A stretch of 64,000 nt of DNA from Umbilicaria muhlenbergii (lineage: Eukaryota; Ascomycota; Lecanoromycetes; Umbilicariales; Umbilicariaceae), in the NCBI GenBank assembly GCA_000611775.1, contig KK106986.1:1872663-1936662 (forward strand), read 5' to 3'. Of the stretch, positions 35,757-47,600 are shown piece after piece. The notes beneath the pieces were generated by a model. It was not told the origin of the DNA. It worked only from the letters and a program-made list of their open reading frames with translations, and ran no database searches. The first letter of the stretch is position 1. Each line of letters begins with the position of its first letter. The translations under genes and the position numbers were made by a program.

Positions 35757-36304
35757 CCTAGGAGCTATAATTTTGCGAAGTCCGAAGGGTTGCAAATAGA
35801 CCGTATAGCGATTCGACCATTTCATTCAGCCGCATTCCTTTCAGAGCGTACCTGGAACATTCGGAAGTCGAAGCTTATTTTATGGGTGTGAGTATTTCTG
35901 GCTGTAGGAGCATAATCAGCTGTACTATGAGACCCGTCAACTTCGGTCCCGTTTACAAGACAGCCAGCGGCGTGGAAGCTACTCACTAGCCAGATTCAGT
36001 TTACGAGAGCTGAAAGAGACCAGAGCCCCACTACGTTGCAGCTGCTCAAGACCCCACAAGCCTCATCAATTGACAGCTTTTCCAAGCAACAATTAGATAT
36101 GAGGGGGCCTCCGTGTCGTTGTTCAGACATTCTCTGTGAAGCAATGGAACGAGTCATTTAAGTACTATCAAAGAGAACACTAAATCGAACTGAGGCACCC
36201 CTCAGCATGGTGAGAAATCACTAACATGAGTCCGCTAGCTGCTAGTTTTTGTTGATCTACACGCCGCTGGCTGCATGGTTGCCATCGTTCAAAATGTCGC
36301 TTGT
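35757..36304. other. Intergenic, nothing identified
   Basis: It may include the displaced 3' UTR and polyadenylation region of the NLR. No frames, RNA genes or repeats supported. Confidence 0.35.
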
Positions 36305-36738
36305 TTACCATGCGGATGCCGAGAATTGTGAGTGCAATGCAACAACCTGAGCCTCCTCCCCCATCTCCTCCCGGCATACATTCGCTATTTCCTTGCTCAG
36401 GCGACTCACATCCTCGCTCGACGCTTTATCGGTTTCGGGAATCACGTGCTCCTTGAAGACTCCTGTGTCAGTTGAGTCAACGTCACCAAACTCCCTGACC
36501 AGAGCTGCTGGCATGTTTTCGCGGATGGATGTCACCGGGGCAGCCCAGCGAATCTTCTTGTAGGCTGTGCTAGTCACGCCAGTCTTCCGGTTACGGTCAG
36601 ATTCTACTAGCAGCATCGAGACGACATATCGAAAGTACAGATAACGAGCGGCCGGACGAGCATTCGATCGAATTACAAGCGGTCGGCCATCCAGTTCCTT
36701 GAAGGTCTTGCCGCTTTCGTGGACTTTGTAGTCGTCAA
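36305..36738 (-). pseudogene. Fragment of an unknown conserved-looking fungal protein
   Basis: An uninterrupted minus-strand frame of about 144 codons has no start at its 5' end (an in-frame stop precedes it) and reads KTFKELDGRPLVIRSNARPA, ARYLYFRYVVSMLLVESDRN, then an acidic C-terminal part. The composition is that of a real globular protein, and the ARPxARYLYFxY block vaguely recalls C-terminal regions of fungal proteins with HNH-type nuclease domains; that is memory-based and unverified. No matching upstream exon was found, so it is called a gene remnant. Confidence 0.35.
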
Positions 36739-36959
36739 TTCAATGATCGACAACTCGGAGCACCTAATCGTCCACAGGCTTGGCCTTAGTCCGCGGCTTT
36801 GCCGGTACGTTGACCAGTTGGAACTTGTTGAACCTTTCCTTAGTCTTTGGTGATATGATCGCGCTGTTCCAAAGGCTCGACGCCAGAGATTTGATTCATT
36901 GTTGTTTGATTAAGACGCTGTGGGAAGATGTGCGTTACTATGCGTTTTTCTGGGGCGTT

Positions 36960-37310
36960 GTCGAATGCGTGCAACGCTGGTTACATCACAGTTCATAGTA
37001 TGCTGGGTGACCTCCGGATCTACTCAATAAAAACAATCCATCCTATTATCCTATTTCATATCTTGCCGGGGAGACCTCCAGATACGCCCCTCATTGAAAA
37101 TAATCAAGCATATCGTCGCATTTCATGATATCTCGAGATCCTCGGAACCACTCCTCAGTAAAAGCATCCTTCCTACAATTGCAATCCGTAACATACCAGG
37201 GAGCCCCCAGAGCCCCCCTGCAATGAGAACAATCCATATATCATCACAGTTTATACCATGCGGGGCAGACACCTGGAGCTTTTCCTCAATGGGAATAACT
37301 TGACACACCA
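36960..37310. repeat. ~68-bp tandem repeat, about five degenerate units
   Basis: Units share AACAATCCATMC..., a CATMCTGCCRGGGAGACC-like core and CCCCTCAATGARAATAA-like ends. Copies begin near 36966, 37031, 37099, 37165 and 37230. No frame runs through all units. Divergence between copies suggests an old array. Confidence 0.6.
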
Positions 37311-37804
37311 TTGATCTTGGATACTGGGAGCGACTCAGGGCTGACTGTGACACTGAATATTGGGAGTCCTTCAGAACTGAAGGCCTTCGCCCTCTGGCCT
37401 AACTCAGAACTCTGCAACCGCGGTCTTCAGTGCTTCTCTACTAAAAAGACAATGTCCTGAAATTCATCAAGCCAAAGCCATGCCTCATTCTCAGCCAACC
37501 GCTCCCTACATGGCTTAACAATATTTCTCTTCCGTAGTATTTCAAAACTAAGGGGCGTTGACTTTTCGGTGGAGAGAAGCATAAATTCTAGAGCAGAAGA
37601 ATCTCGGGAGTCCTCAGCAGCGGAATGATGATGAACAGCACACTGTCATTCAGTGAAGGCAAGATCCAAGTGCTAGAGCTCAACGACTTCAATGACTTCC
37701 GGAGTAGTCTATCAGCGTATTCAAGCGAAACAAAACTAACTTGTTAAATCAAGATAACTGGCCCTCGAATGATGTTACACTACTTGCCTGATTTAGGATG
37801 CCAC
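37311..37804. other. Intergenic, nothing identified
   Basis: 3' flank of the minus-strand NACHT-ANK gene. Nothing supported. Confidence 0.35.
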
Positions 37805-40800
37805 CTAATCCACCGATTCGACCTCCCAGTCTTCTGTCCCACTCACGACGCCAAGCTCCCCTTCCGTCTCTGTCCGGCTCTCAGTATTAGCGTTCTCTTC
37901 TCTTTGAACCTCTTCCACCCTCTCCTCCTTCTCTATCGTAATATTCGTACGTCTCATTTGAAATATAGGAGATCTTGACCTCCCCTTGAATTCTATAGAC
38001 TTCGTAGGTAGAGATTCGTTACTTGCGGCAGACCGCGACTTGATAGCTTGCTTCAACAAGCGAACCATTTCATCCTGTTTGAACCGCTTTGCCAAGGACA
38101 AGGGAGTGTCGCCATCTATGTTCGCTGTGTCGGGCGAGGCTCCCCATTGAAGCAAAAGATCAACGACATCCGTATGGCCGCTGTGGATAGCCTCGAATAT
38201 CGGCGTCCAATAGTCCCATGTCGACGCGTTAACGTCGGCATCGCGATCATGTAACATCTTGAGGATAGGTATCGAGCCGCTACGCGCAGCACGGTAGAGA
38301 GGCGTTGCGAGCGAGACACTTCTTGTGTGCGGAGATGCCCCAGCATCCAATAACACCTCTGCTATCTCCTCAAGGCCTTGTTCTGCGGCAATATGCAGTG
38401 CCGTTCGCCATTTATGGTAGCCGCGGAGTACTGGAATATCTGGTTGCGCCCCTGCTCGTAAGATCGTCTTGACCATTTCGGTTTGCCTGGCGGTTGTAGC
38501 GGCGGTAAGGGGCGTCCAGCCACCGACGAAGTACGCATTGATATCCTCCACTTGAGGCAGAATTAAACTGAAAACATGTTCTAGGCCGAATACAACTGCG
38601 TGGTAGAAGGGAGGTTGATGAGAGCAATCATCGTCAGTTGAACAATGGAGGTGATAGACTTGCAGCCAGGATATATACTGATCTCCCGAGGAGCCTGGTT
38701 GCAGAAACCATTGCAGCTGATTCACGATTTTCCGGTCGTGGTCCTCGGCCGATACGCCACTGAACTTAAGATGTTCTGGCCAGTAACGAGCAGCATACCT
38801 CAGCAGAGCATACTGTTTTACCCGCTCATCTAGCTCTTTGCTTTCATGAGTATCATTCACAACTGCAGGCCTTGCGAAATCTTGAAATGAAAGATACTGA
38901 ATGCATGTATGTGCAATCTTCAAGTCGACGATAAATGGGTCTATGTGAAAGCATGCCACGGAGCTGTGAGCGATGTGATCGGAGAGAAGATATTCTTCGA
39001 CCGAAAAGTGAGCTAGTCGAGCGACTGGGGGGTCCGTGCTACGATCCAGGACAACCAGGCTTCTACACATCGCCACGAGATCTTCAGGGTCGGTTGTGAT
39101 GCCGTCTAGATCCAGACTATTGTCATCAGGCTGGATGGAGATGGCTTCAGCAAGCTCGTACAAAGTCATGGGAGCCATGCTTTCAACAAGCCATTGAAGG
39201 ATCGCCTTGACCTCTTCTACCTTTTCAGGAGTCTTGCTGATGATTTGCTGCAAGATCCTCTCGTAGGTGTCATCTAGGCCTTTCGGGAGACTCGTAAGAG
39301 CGGCTTTGATGGCTCTATCAGTGCTCATGGCTGAGATGTAATCGAGCTGAATCTTTGCTTGTAAAAACCTGCGATCCCAAATAAGTCTGTGAACATTAAG
39401 CATAGTAGAGGTACCTACAATCCATCAGCTTGCCGTACGAGGGTCTCCGATATCTGTTTACCAAGGCTCGGATCGCGGAATTTAAGTCTCTTTGATCGGA
39501 CACGGTCTTCTATCTCAGCAGTGATGTATGTCCCTATGTCTTGCACCATTGCATCCATGAGAGACAAAACCCAGGTTGCAAGAGGCACGATAAGACGCTC
39601 AATGTTGAGATCGTTGCGACTGGTCACCAAGATTTGAATTGTCGAATCGCTTTGGTTGGTGAGGAGGAGCTCTTCGAATGCATTGATGAATGCCTCTTCT
39701 TCGACTGACTCATCTAGCGCATCTATAACAATCATGACCTGCTGGAAATGAAGGGACATAGCTTTGATCAGTCTAAGATATTCGCCCGTACTTGGCTTTC
39801 GGCTAACGTCCTGCTTCTTCGTATCAAAAAGTATTTCAGCGTCCTTCAGACAATCCCGATGAAGCTGGACCAGCTGTCGAACCACTGTCATGAGAAGATA
39901 CCCCAACGTCTGCTGCCTAGAATTGCGGTGGTCGCAATAGAAGTACGCCAAGCCGTACCTCGGAGTACGGCACTTCAAGCGCAGATGCTCAATGATCGTA
40001 GCACTTGTAAAGTAAGTTCAGCAGGCTGTTCTGACGTTTGACTTGAGGTGAACCCACGTAAGGACCGTTTTGCCGCACCCAGCTGAAGTTGGAAGTCAGT
40101 ACCTATCAGGAGCCATATAGCAGTGTGGATTAACTCACGAATACCATGAAGCCACAGAAGGGTGTTCTTAGCTCGCATCCATTGTTCGAAGATAAGTGAC
40201 TCGAGGAACCACTTGCCGGTCGAAGGTTGCTTTAGTCTTAACGCAGCCTCGTAGCTGTCTTCGGGGCCCGTGTCTTCTGGACATACCCATGCCATCAGCT
40301 GCTGCCGTTTACTGTCGTCGAGCTGCTCATACACGGCTTCCTTCACTGCATCAACATTCAAGTCTATTTTCCGTGCCGCGTCTTCCAGTCGACTCAGAGA
40401 GGCACTGTAATATCGTTAGCGGCCCCATAAGTCATTAACACCCCTGTGTAGCCAAGAAGCCATACGCAGAATCAGCAGCAAGAGCGGCGGTAAGAGTATC
40501 TCGAAGTCGGCCTAGTTGCTGCATAGTATCCTTCGTCTCCCGTTCTTTAAAAGGCCAGATAAGCCTTTTCCCGAAGTTCTTCATATCTTGGCCATCCAAG
40601 CGCTGACAAGTATCAATGATGGCATACACAGACCCTAACAATTTCTCACAAGACTTGAAAATCCCAAGTTGAGCCAATGACTGAAGGACAGTGCTCGCGC
40701 TGGCATCAAATGCATCTTCCGCAAAGGCCTGCAGCCGACCAAGTAAGACGTTAAGATTTGCGACCTCGCTCAACAATAATCGCACTTCAGCAGGCGCCCT

Positions 40801-40899
40801 AGAAACTTTAGAAAGGTACCCATAGCCAAGAGACAGGATCTTTCCGCTGAATTCGACGAGAGACACCACTGCAGACACTGAACCAACGACTTCGGCCAT
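37805..40899 (-). CDS. Fungal NLR: helical N-domain - NACHT - ankyrin
   Basis: Exons 40466-40899, 40139-40404, 40058-40082 (25 nt), 39419-40003 and 37805-39368 keep phase at all junctions; 957 aa. The start MAEVVGSVSAVVSLVEFSGK begins an alpha-helical domain like those (HeLo-like/SesA-like) that head fungal STAND proteins and can act as membrane-targeting or prion-forming effectors; the exact class is not certain. Walker A GIPGCGKTVLT is completed across three exons (Lys ~238). Walker B is VMIVIDALDES (~331-341), followed by ILVTSRND. A winged-helix-like region (LPKGLDDTYERIL, ILQWLVESMAPMTLYELAEA) leads to HFSVEEYLLS. The C-terminal part has about five ankyrin repeats (GWTPLTAATT, RTALHIAAEQG, ATPLYRAARSG, WTPIFEAIHSG, DTPLSLAKRF). 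A charged tail closes it. No lesions seen, so it is probably functional. Confidence 0.88.
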
Positions 40900-41527
40900 T
40901 TCAGACGAAAGTTGAGTTATGATCGCATTATACAACAATTGCGCTTGCCTACACACTATGGTAAGGTAATGGCCAAGTCCACGATCACGATATGAGCCGA
41001 GTGCAGCTGGCGGGGCCTCAGCCTTCGGCTCGGCTCATTGAAAACTTGGCACCAAGCTAAGTCAAGCCTCCTCAGCCTAAGCCTGCTTGGGTACACCGAA
41101 CGACTTTCAGCAAGGTTCAGCCTGCCTTTACGCTCAGGGTAAAATGTGTTGCACACAAAAGTCCAATCCTTCACCTGGGGGGCCCTCCTACCACTCAACG
41201 ATCAAGACTGATTTAGAGGAGCGTTCAATGCAGACGCAGTAAAGGTCATAAACGTTCAAAGGTGTCCTTCAAGATATAGCTATTACTTGAGCTATTGTGA
41301 TATATCTGGTTTCTCCAAGCCGTAGACCTTCTACTTTCTTAGCAGTCAATCGTTCTAGCAACTATAGGTCTACACTTAATCAACTCACCAAGCGCCTGAT
41401 TGACCGTGCAGACGCTCACGCACCCATACTCATGTCGCAGCTCCTATCAGCGCGCCGGCCAGTTCTGCCAGCCGCTCACAGGTCTGATAGTGTGTAGCAT
41501 AAGTCATGACTAGAATCAAGATCGTGT

Positions 41528-41672
41528 AAAGAACAGAAGAAGAGTAGAAGATGAATAGAAGATGAGTAGAAGATGAATGAAAGATGATAAAAGATGAGTA
41601 GAAAATGTGTAAAGATGAATAAAGATGCATAGAAGATGAGTAGAATGTGAATAAAAGAAGAGTAGTCTCAGG
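41528..41672. repeat. 11-bp minisatellite, locus 2 (reverse orientation)
   Basis: About thirteen units of AGAAGATGARTnn, the reverse complement of the CATCTTCTAY unit at 28670 and 54746. Confidence 0.8.
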
Positions 41673-41859
41673 TGATCAATTTATCATTCATATATATGAA
41701 GTACATAACATACCTTTGATATTGAGGAAAACCTTACAGTCGTTCTAGCAACTATTTTTGAAATTCGCCGTTCGTCGTCGAGCAGACGTCATGCCTTGGC
41801 AGAGGTTTTAGCGAGAAAAGCAGTCACGTCATGGATAGAAACGTCATGACTAGGCTTAG

Positions 41860-42010
41860 TGAGGAGCTTCTAAACATGTATATTAACGCCTCTACGACCT
41901 TGATTCCTGCCTCCTTCTTTATGTTCATTCTATTAGATTTGGATCATTATTTAGCTAGGCATAATCCACTTACTGGCTTCTAAATAATCGTTCTATACAA
42001 CAACATAGGC
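41860..42010. repeat. Dispersed degenerate repeat, copy C (3' half)
   Basis: It shares the second half of copies A and B: a TATTTAGCTAG block, TGGCTTCTA/TGGCCTCTA, and AATAATCGTTCTATACAACA (copy A has the same with one change). The first half with the CGCTCGG motifs is missing. Confidence 0.5.
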
Positions 42011-42053
42011 CTATGCATATCTCCAGCGCCCCATTTCTATGAGTTGAGCACCC

Positions 42054-42079
42054 GCCGAGCGGTCAATTGACCGCTCGGC
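42054..42079. repeat. 26-bp perfect palindrome
   Basis: GCCGAGCGGTCAA followed directly by its reverse complement, with no spacer. It lies 480 bp upstream of the Cys-rich gene start. It could be the fused ends of a decayed element or a binding site. Confidence 0.7.
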
Positions 42080-42534
42080 TCGGCTTGTAGTTGCTCGACG
42101 CCCTCATATCCTTGTTGCAGCAAACCTTGGTGCGCCTGCCTTGTGGCCTGGCGCTCCCACTGTCGGACTTGTAATCTATTTAAAGTCTGATGATCGGCCT
42201 TAAATAGGCGTGCAGCACATGTATGGAGCCGCTTAAATAATGAAGCCTGTCTGTCAGCCTCGAGGGCAACAAGGCAGCAGCGCCTTTAGACCCTGAAAGC
42301 TTCACAGCGTTCAGCAGAGCCTTGTTCCTGCAACGAGTCAAAGTTTTAAGGACGATAGATTCCCCTACTCTGCTGTTGGTTGTTTGTCACACATGCTTTC
42401 AATCTTTCTGTCCTTGCAGTCAGCATCAAGCACCAACTGCTTATTTCTGTGGCCTCGTAAGCATCGCGGACATCATTCCTCGCCGCCCTCTGACGTTCAG
42501 TTCCTCGAAAAGTTCTAGAGACTCTAACATCTCT

Positions 42535-44607
42535 ATGATGTGTATCCGAGTCACCGAGCGCTATGCTGCTTGCAGGTGTGTCTATTATAGTCATGCTATG
42601 CAGCCCTGCGCGGCTTATGGCTGCCGCAGTCATGCAATTACAGAAAAGGAGGTTCTCTGCGGCTACGCATGTCCGATCCATAGCGTACAATCGCCTATCG
42701 GTACATGGCCGAGCACTGGGGTTTCATCTGAGGGATTGGAACAATCCAGTAAGTCCTCTTTTCCTCAAAAACTTTAGGCTTAAGACAGGATGTGGCGTCT
42801 GATGTGCGAGATATGTCATCACGTAAAGTCAAGAGCAGGGTGCAATGTGTTCCACATAAGGTAAATCATAAGAAGGCTTCACATACCTTCTAACAACCTT
42901 ATAGAGCCTAAAAAGAAGGACCCTCAACTGCAGCAATTGAAAGTGAAATACAAACATCCAAAGGATCCTTTAGATCACGATCTAAATGGGTTGCGGTTTC
43001 CTAAGGAGGAGCATAAGCTTCCCATTCAGCGTTCTAGTTCGTTCTTCGATGGCTTGCAGGACTCCAACACTACCTTGGTAGACTCGCAGGCTCCTTTGGG
43101 TGATCCTAAGCCCCCTGAGCGTGTGCTGTCGACCGCCGACACATCTGCGGTTATGGGGAAGAATTCAACACCACATCCTCTTGACTCAAGTAGACCTGAG
43201 AAAAGCCTCAAGGAGTTGCCACTGCAGCAGGTGAAAGCAGCAGATAAGAATCTAGATCACTCATTTCCGGTTAATCAAAGTCTTCAGACGGAAGAATTTC
43301 CGCCCAAGACGGCTTCTGAACTTTCAAGAATTCCTGAAACGAAGGAGTCAGTTCAAGTGCAGCAAGTAAAAGCAGAAACAAAGGATTCAGTCAAGGTACA
43401 ATCTGTTGATCAAGGTCTGCAGACAGAAGAAGTCACATCCAACCGAGCTAACATAGCCATTGACACTTCCCGAGATCTTGAAGGGAATGCATTTATCCAA
43501 ATGCAGCAAGAGAAGGTAGGAAAGGAAAATCCTAAAGGGTCGAATCCGGTTTATCAAGTCCCTCAGACAAAACGAGTCGCGCCAATTCAAGTTGTTATGG
43601 CGCTGAGGGTCTGGCCGCGATTCGTCACCTTATCCTTTGCGGAGCCTTCAGTCCCGAAAGGCAAGACCCGGATAAGATGGACCTGTCCGTGCGGCCGTCA
43701 GTCATATGATGACTACGAGGAGCTGCGACCTGGAGGCCTCCATGAGATACGCGAGCTTCTAGAACGGGGCCGTAAGCCTCACGATCAAGGATCCGGGAAC
43801 ATTCAGACCGGCAGCGACAGAAACCACACCTTGAGCGGTGTATTACTTGATGGTTTGAAGGGCCTAAGGAACAGGTTCAGGGGTCTTCCGAAAGAGTCCG
43901 ACCTTCCAATGAGTCACGTCGAGCAACGAGTTGCGGGCACAAGCTCTGCGAACCCATCACCACAGTCCAAAGAAACCTTGTTCCTTCTCATGTGCGTCCG
44001 ATACGGTCGTTGGGCCCTCAAGCTAAAGCAAGAAAATGTCTGCAGCGTCAACTCAGACCAGCAACTCTTCCGCATCCTACAAGCAGCTCATCAACATGGC
44101 CGCCGCAAATTCGCCGCACAGCTCTCCGTCAAAACCGTGGTCTCCATCAGATTCGTCAAATTTGAGGTGTTCAAGAACTACCTCACCACCATCATTAAAA
44201 TGCCAGATCTGCCACCTTTTACCCGCAGAGCCGAGTACCGTCCCTGCTCCATCTCCACTGACCCGCCTATCGGCGAGAACCTGCTGATGCACTATTACCA
44301 CCACCCGCATGACGCCGATGACGCTCTTGTGTGGTTCGATCGCATTCCTAAGAAGCTGCATCGGCGTGTCCATTTGGACGATAATCTAAGAACAGATGTT
44401 GGATGGGGCGTGCATCTCGTCGAAGGGTTAGACTGGGTCAAGCTTTGGATCTTAGGGCTTATCTGTCTACTGCTCAGCCTCCTTTTTGGGGTCCTGTGGT
44501 CCGTCTTTGCGGGCAGTATTCAAAGTGGGTTTGCTGTGGCCGGATGTGTCATGACTGTCTTCACAGCAATGCTAGGAACGGCGCAAGCGGCACTTGGAGA
44601 CCCGTAA
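42535..44607 (+). CDS. Cys-rich two-TM protein of unrecognised family
   Basis: Two exons, 42535-42748 and 42905-44607 (intron 42749-42904, GTAAGT, phase 1), 638 aa. The first exon encodes a compact Cys-rich module: MMCIRVTERYAACRCVYYSH, then QPCAAYGCRSH and GYACPIHS, suggesting a metal- or disulfide-bound fold. A low-complexity linker holds three ~45-residue imperfect repeats (QQVKAxxK...QTEE). A second block, RIRWTCPCGRQSYDDYEELR, has the WxCxCG pattern; I have the impression it is shared by other fungal hypothetical proteins. A ~200-residue globular part follows. A TM hairpin is near the C-terminus (LWILGLICLLLSLLFGVLW and FAVAGCVMTVFTAMLGTAQA). It converges with the lipase-CorA gene, 37 bp apart. 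Function unknown; the hairpin suggests a membrane-inserting or channel-associated role. Confidence 0.75.
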
Positions 44608-44644
44608 CGTCTGAAGTTTGACGACTCCGTTCTTAGATTATTTA

Positions 44645-47600
44645 TTATACAATATCATGCTTTGTATGTATGGCTTCGAAGTCATCTATCTCTGTCTTCA
44701 ACGCCGAAACCGTCGAAGGCCTCCGCGTCGCTTGAGCCGCCCGCCTCGCATCCAGCTTTTGGTAGCTCAACCGCGCTATCGGGCCCAAGACATAGCTGAA
44801 GCATCCGACAAAGGGTTGTGCGAGGACCTTCCAAAGATACTGCATGATCCTGCGCGTGAACCGATTGAAGGCGGCCAAAAGGGCGACGATGATGAAGCCA
44901 AGAGATATAGTTCCCATGTACACGAAGATGGTGCGTAAGGGCAGGTTTGTCTCTGTCCCGCTCCACTCCCGAGCGTTGATGCCGAACACCGAGGCGAAGA
45001 AGGACAGCGGTAAGAAGATGATGGTGAAGATTGTGAATATCATGACGGAGCGGCTTTGGTCAGCGGCTACTTCGGTCTGTTCGCGAGTGAGATGAGCCTC
45101 AACGACGTTTGCCTGCTTCTGCTTCATATCGAGAAGATCAATGAACTATGCAGAGGGTTAGTATTGGCTCACTTGGCGGGTCTGAATCTCATACAGCTTT
45201 ATGTGCGGTCTGCGCACTCTTTAGCATCGCACGGAGTTGCTCTTGGTATCCATCTATAGTCAAATTGGTTTCTTTTAGAAGCTCGGTCCCGTTTAAACCC
45301 TGCTTGTAGTTTGCATTAAGTTCTTGATAATGCTTGACCATGTCCGCGATGCTGCGGTGCTGGTCTTTGAAAAGCTTCTCGATGCTACCCAGTTCGTCTT
45401 CGATATCTCTAAGTTCCAAGAGAGCATCGAGGTCTTTCTTGTTATCCACATATTTGGGTAACCTGTGGACGTCGAGACCGCGAGAACTCGTGTTCCTATG
45501 ATTGTCTCGGAACTCTTTGAATGACTTGGTTTGTTGCTCAGTCTATCATCGTCAACATCATTCAAGTCTCAAGGAAGAGGTTGTACCCACAAGGATACTG
45601 ATGTATTCCTCAAAGATGCGGAAGACTTGTAAGCTATCATCGTCCGTAATTTCCAGCAAAGCCTTGACGGCATGAAACACCACAAGAGCGGCAAAGTCGA
45701 AACAGTCATCACACTGCGTTGCATAATCTCCATTTACATCTTGGTAGATGTTGCTGCGAAGGTCGCCAAGCTTCCACGGAGTATCGATGTCTTCCGCTTC
45801 CTTCGGAGCTGCAAACGTAATGACCGTTTCTATATAAGCAGTCAGCTTCCGGAGAGTTGATAACAGCGTTCAGTAATCCCGTATGCTAACAGAACGGGGC
45901 AATGAACCTGGAAGAAAACAGTGCTTGAATGTTCATGAATGATGGAGTGAAAGACGTACGTTGATCTACCACCCATAGCCAAAGCTGATCAACCATCAAG
46001 ACTTTTGATTCGTCATCATCCCTGCCAGTCTCAGATTTCTGGCCGGCTGGGAACCTATTGGCTCGGAGTATGCCAGTAATGTGTTCCATAGGAGATTCAT
46101 GAAGCCCGATGTCAGGTCGTGGTGGCCTCGTCCGTTTGTAAAGAATCTGGTCTCCATCACGTGCCGAGGTGTTGCGTAGACTTGGATATCCGTATTGGTC
46201 CAGTGTCCTCCGACAGTGAATTGGTCGGTTCGACGTCAGATACTGCCAGATGAGTTTACTCTCCATTGAGTTCCCGCTTGCAATAGATTGATCAACAGGA
46301 CGTGCATGATCTTGTTTTCTACGCTTCTGTATGACGTTGGCTCGCATGTTCAGGTGCTTGAATGTGTCCCAGTGAAGGTAGGGCAACTAGACACAGGTCA
46401 ATCATACACATCAAATCGCCAAGGTTGGGAATTGGTTACATAGAGGACGAGTTGGACTTCACTGGTAGCGCTTGAGTGGGATCTCTGTATGTTTGAATGG
46501 CTCTGTGAGAGATCTATGTAGTTGATAAGTAAGCCAACTGGTCCAAACTTGCAAGTAGGGACGTGACTTACCCTTGGGAAATAACCCTTGACATGAGGGC
46601 CGTACGAATCGGGCGTGAGGTGACGCATGCCTTGACCGATTATGTTGCGACATCCATATCTGGTCCACAAGCAGCTTCTTATGAAGATTTAGGTTGTCTC
46701 TTTCATTTGAGACAGTCATAAGTACGAGCTGATGAACGATCAGACCCGGAAGTATCTGCGAGAAGGTTTGTATCAAAGTAGACTTTACTTACAGGCACCC
46801 ACCCAGCATGAGTGTATGGGACGTGGATCCATCTGAAGCGATCGCGGGTCAAGCTAGGAAGCTGGAAGGTTCGTGGCTTTTGTGGACGCCTCACCCCGTC
46901 ACTGTCTCGGAATTCGTCATCCTTTACAGGTGGAATAGGAGTTTGCGGCGCTAGGTGTTCATTTATTGCAATGGACTCTGTAGAACAGCGAGGGTTCAAT
47001 GAGGGGCGCCGAGTGTGTGTGATTGCGGGCTTTTCCGATAGAGGAGCGGATGAAGATATGCCGTCATTTCTAGCGGGAATGGCTTCCGGCAGCTCAGTAG
47101 GAGGAGCTACGACAATGGTGGGAGCTACGGGCTCCGTCCAACGATGAATCGCCATAGATGATTTCGGCCGTACGTTCTTGTCAGGCTCTTCGACTGGGGT
47201 GCGAATTCGACGCCGTAGACATTGAGCTGGACCCTCTTCTAGGAACCTCCGTAATGACGGATACACTGACAACACTTTCAAGGACGCTTTCTCTTGTTCT
47301 CCAGGGGGGCCGACTTTGTAGAACTGATGCACATCGATATCGATATCCTTCATAATGCTTAAAGTGAGCTGATGATGAGCCTCTCGTTCTTGAGCGCTGA
47401 AGTGTAGAATGAAGTTTGCGAGGCCACTCAGATATCGCCGTCGGATGTTGTCATCATTGGCAAATCGAGGTACTTCTACATGTGTAGCACGAAGCCGGAA
47501 GACTTCTTCCTCCTCAACGGGGACGTCGGTGGTGCTCAACACAGCTGAACGGCTGTCCACTATAGACAATGTCACACTCGTAAGGAACTCTCCGCCTGCA

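Larger units (their letters stand above)
40900..42534. other. Repeat-bearing intergenic region between NLR and Cys-rich gene
   Basis: Divergent promoters of the two flanking genes would lie here. It contains the 11-bp minisatellite (41528-41672), dispersed repeat copy C (41860-42010) and a 26-bp palindrome (42054-42079). CGTTCTAGCAACTAT occurs at 41351-41365 and again at 41741-41755, flanking the minisatellite as direct repeats. No gene is supported. Confidence 0.5.
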
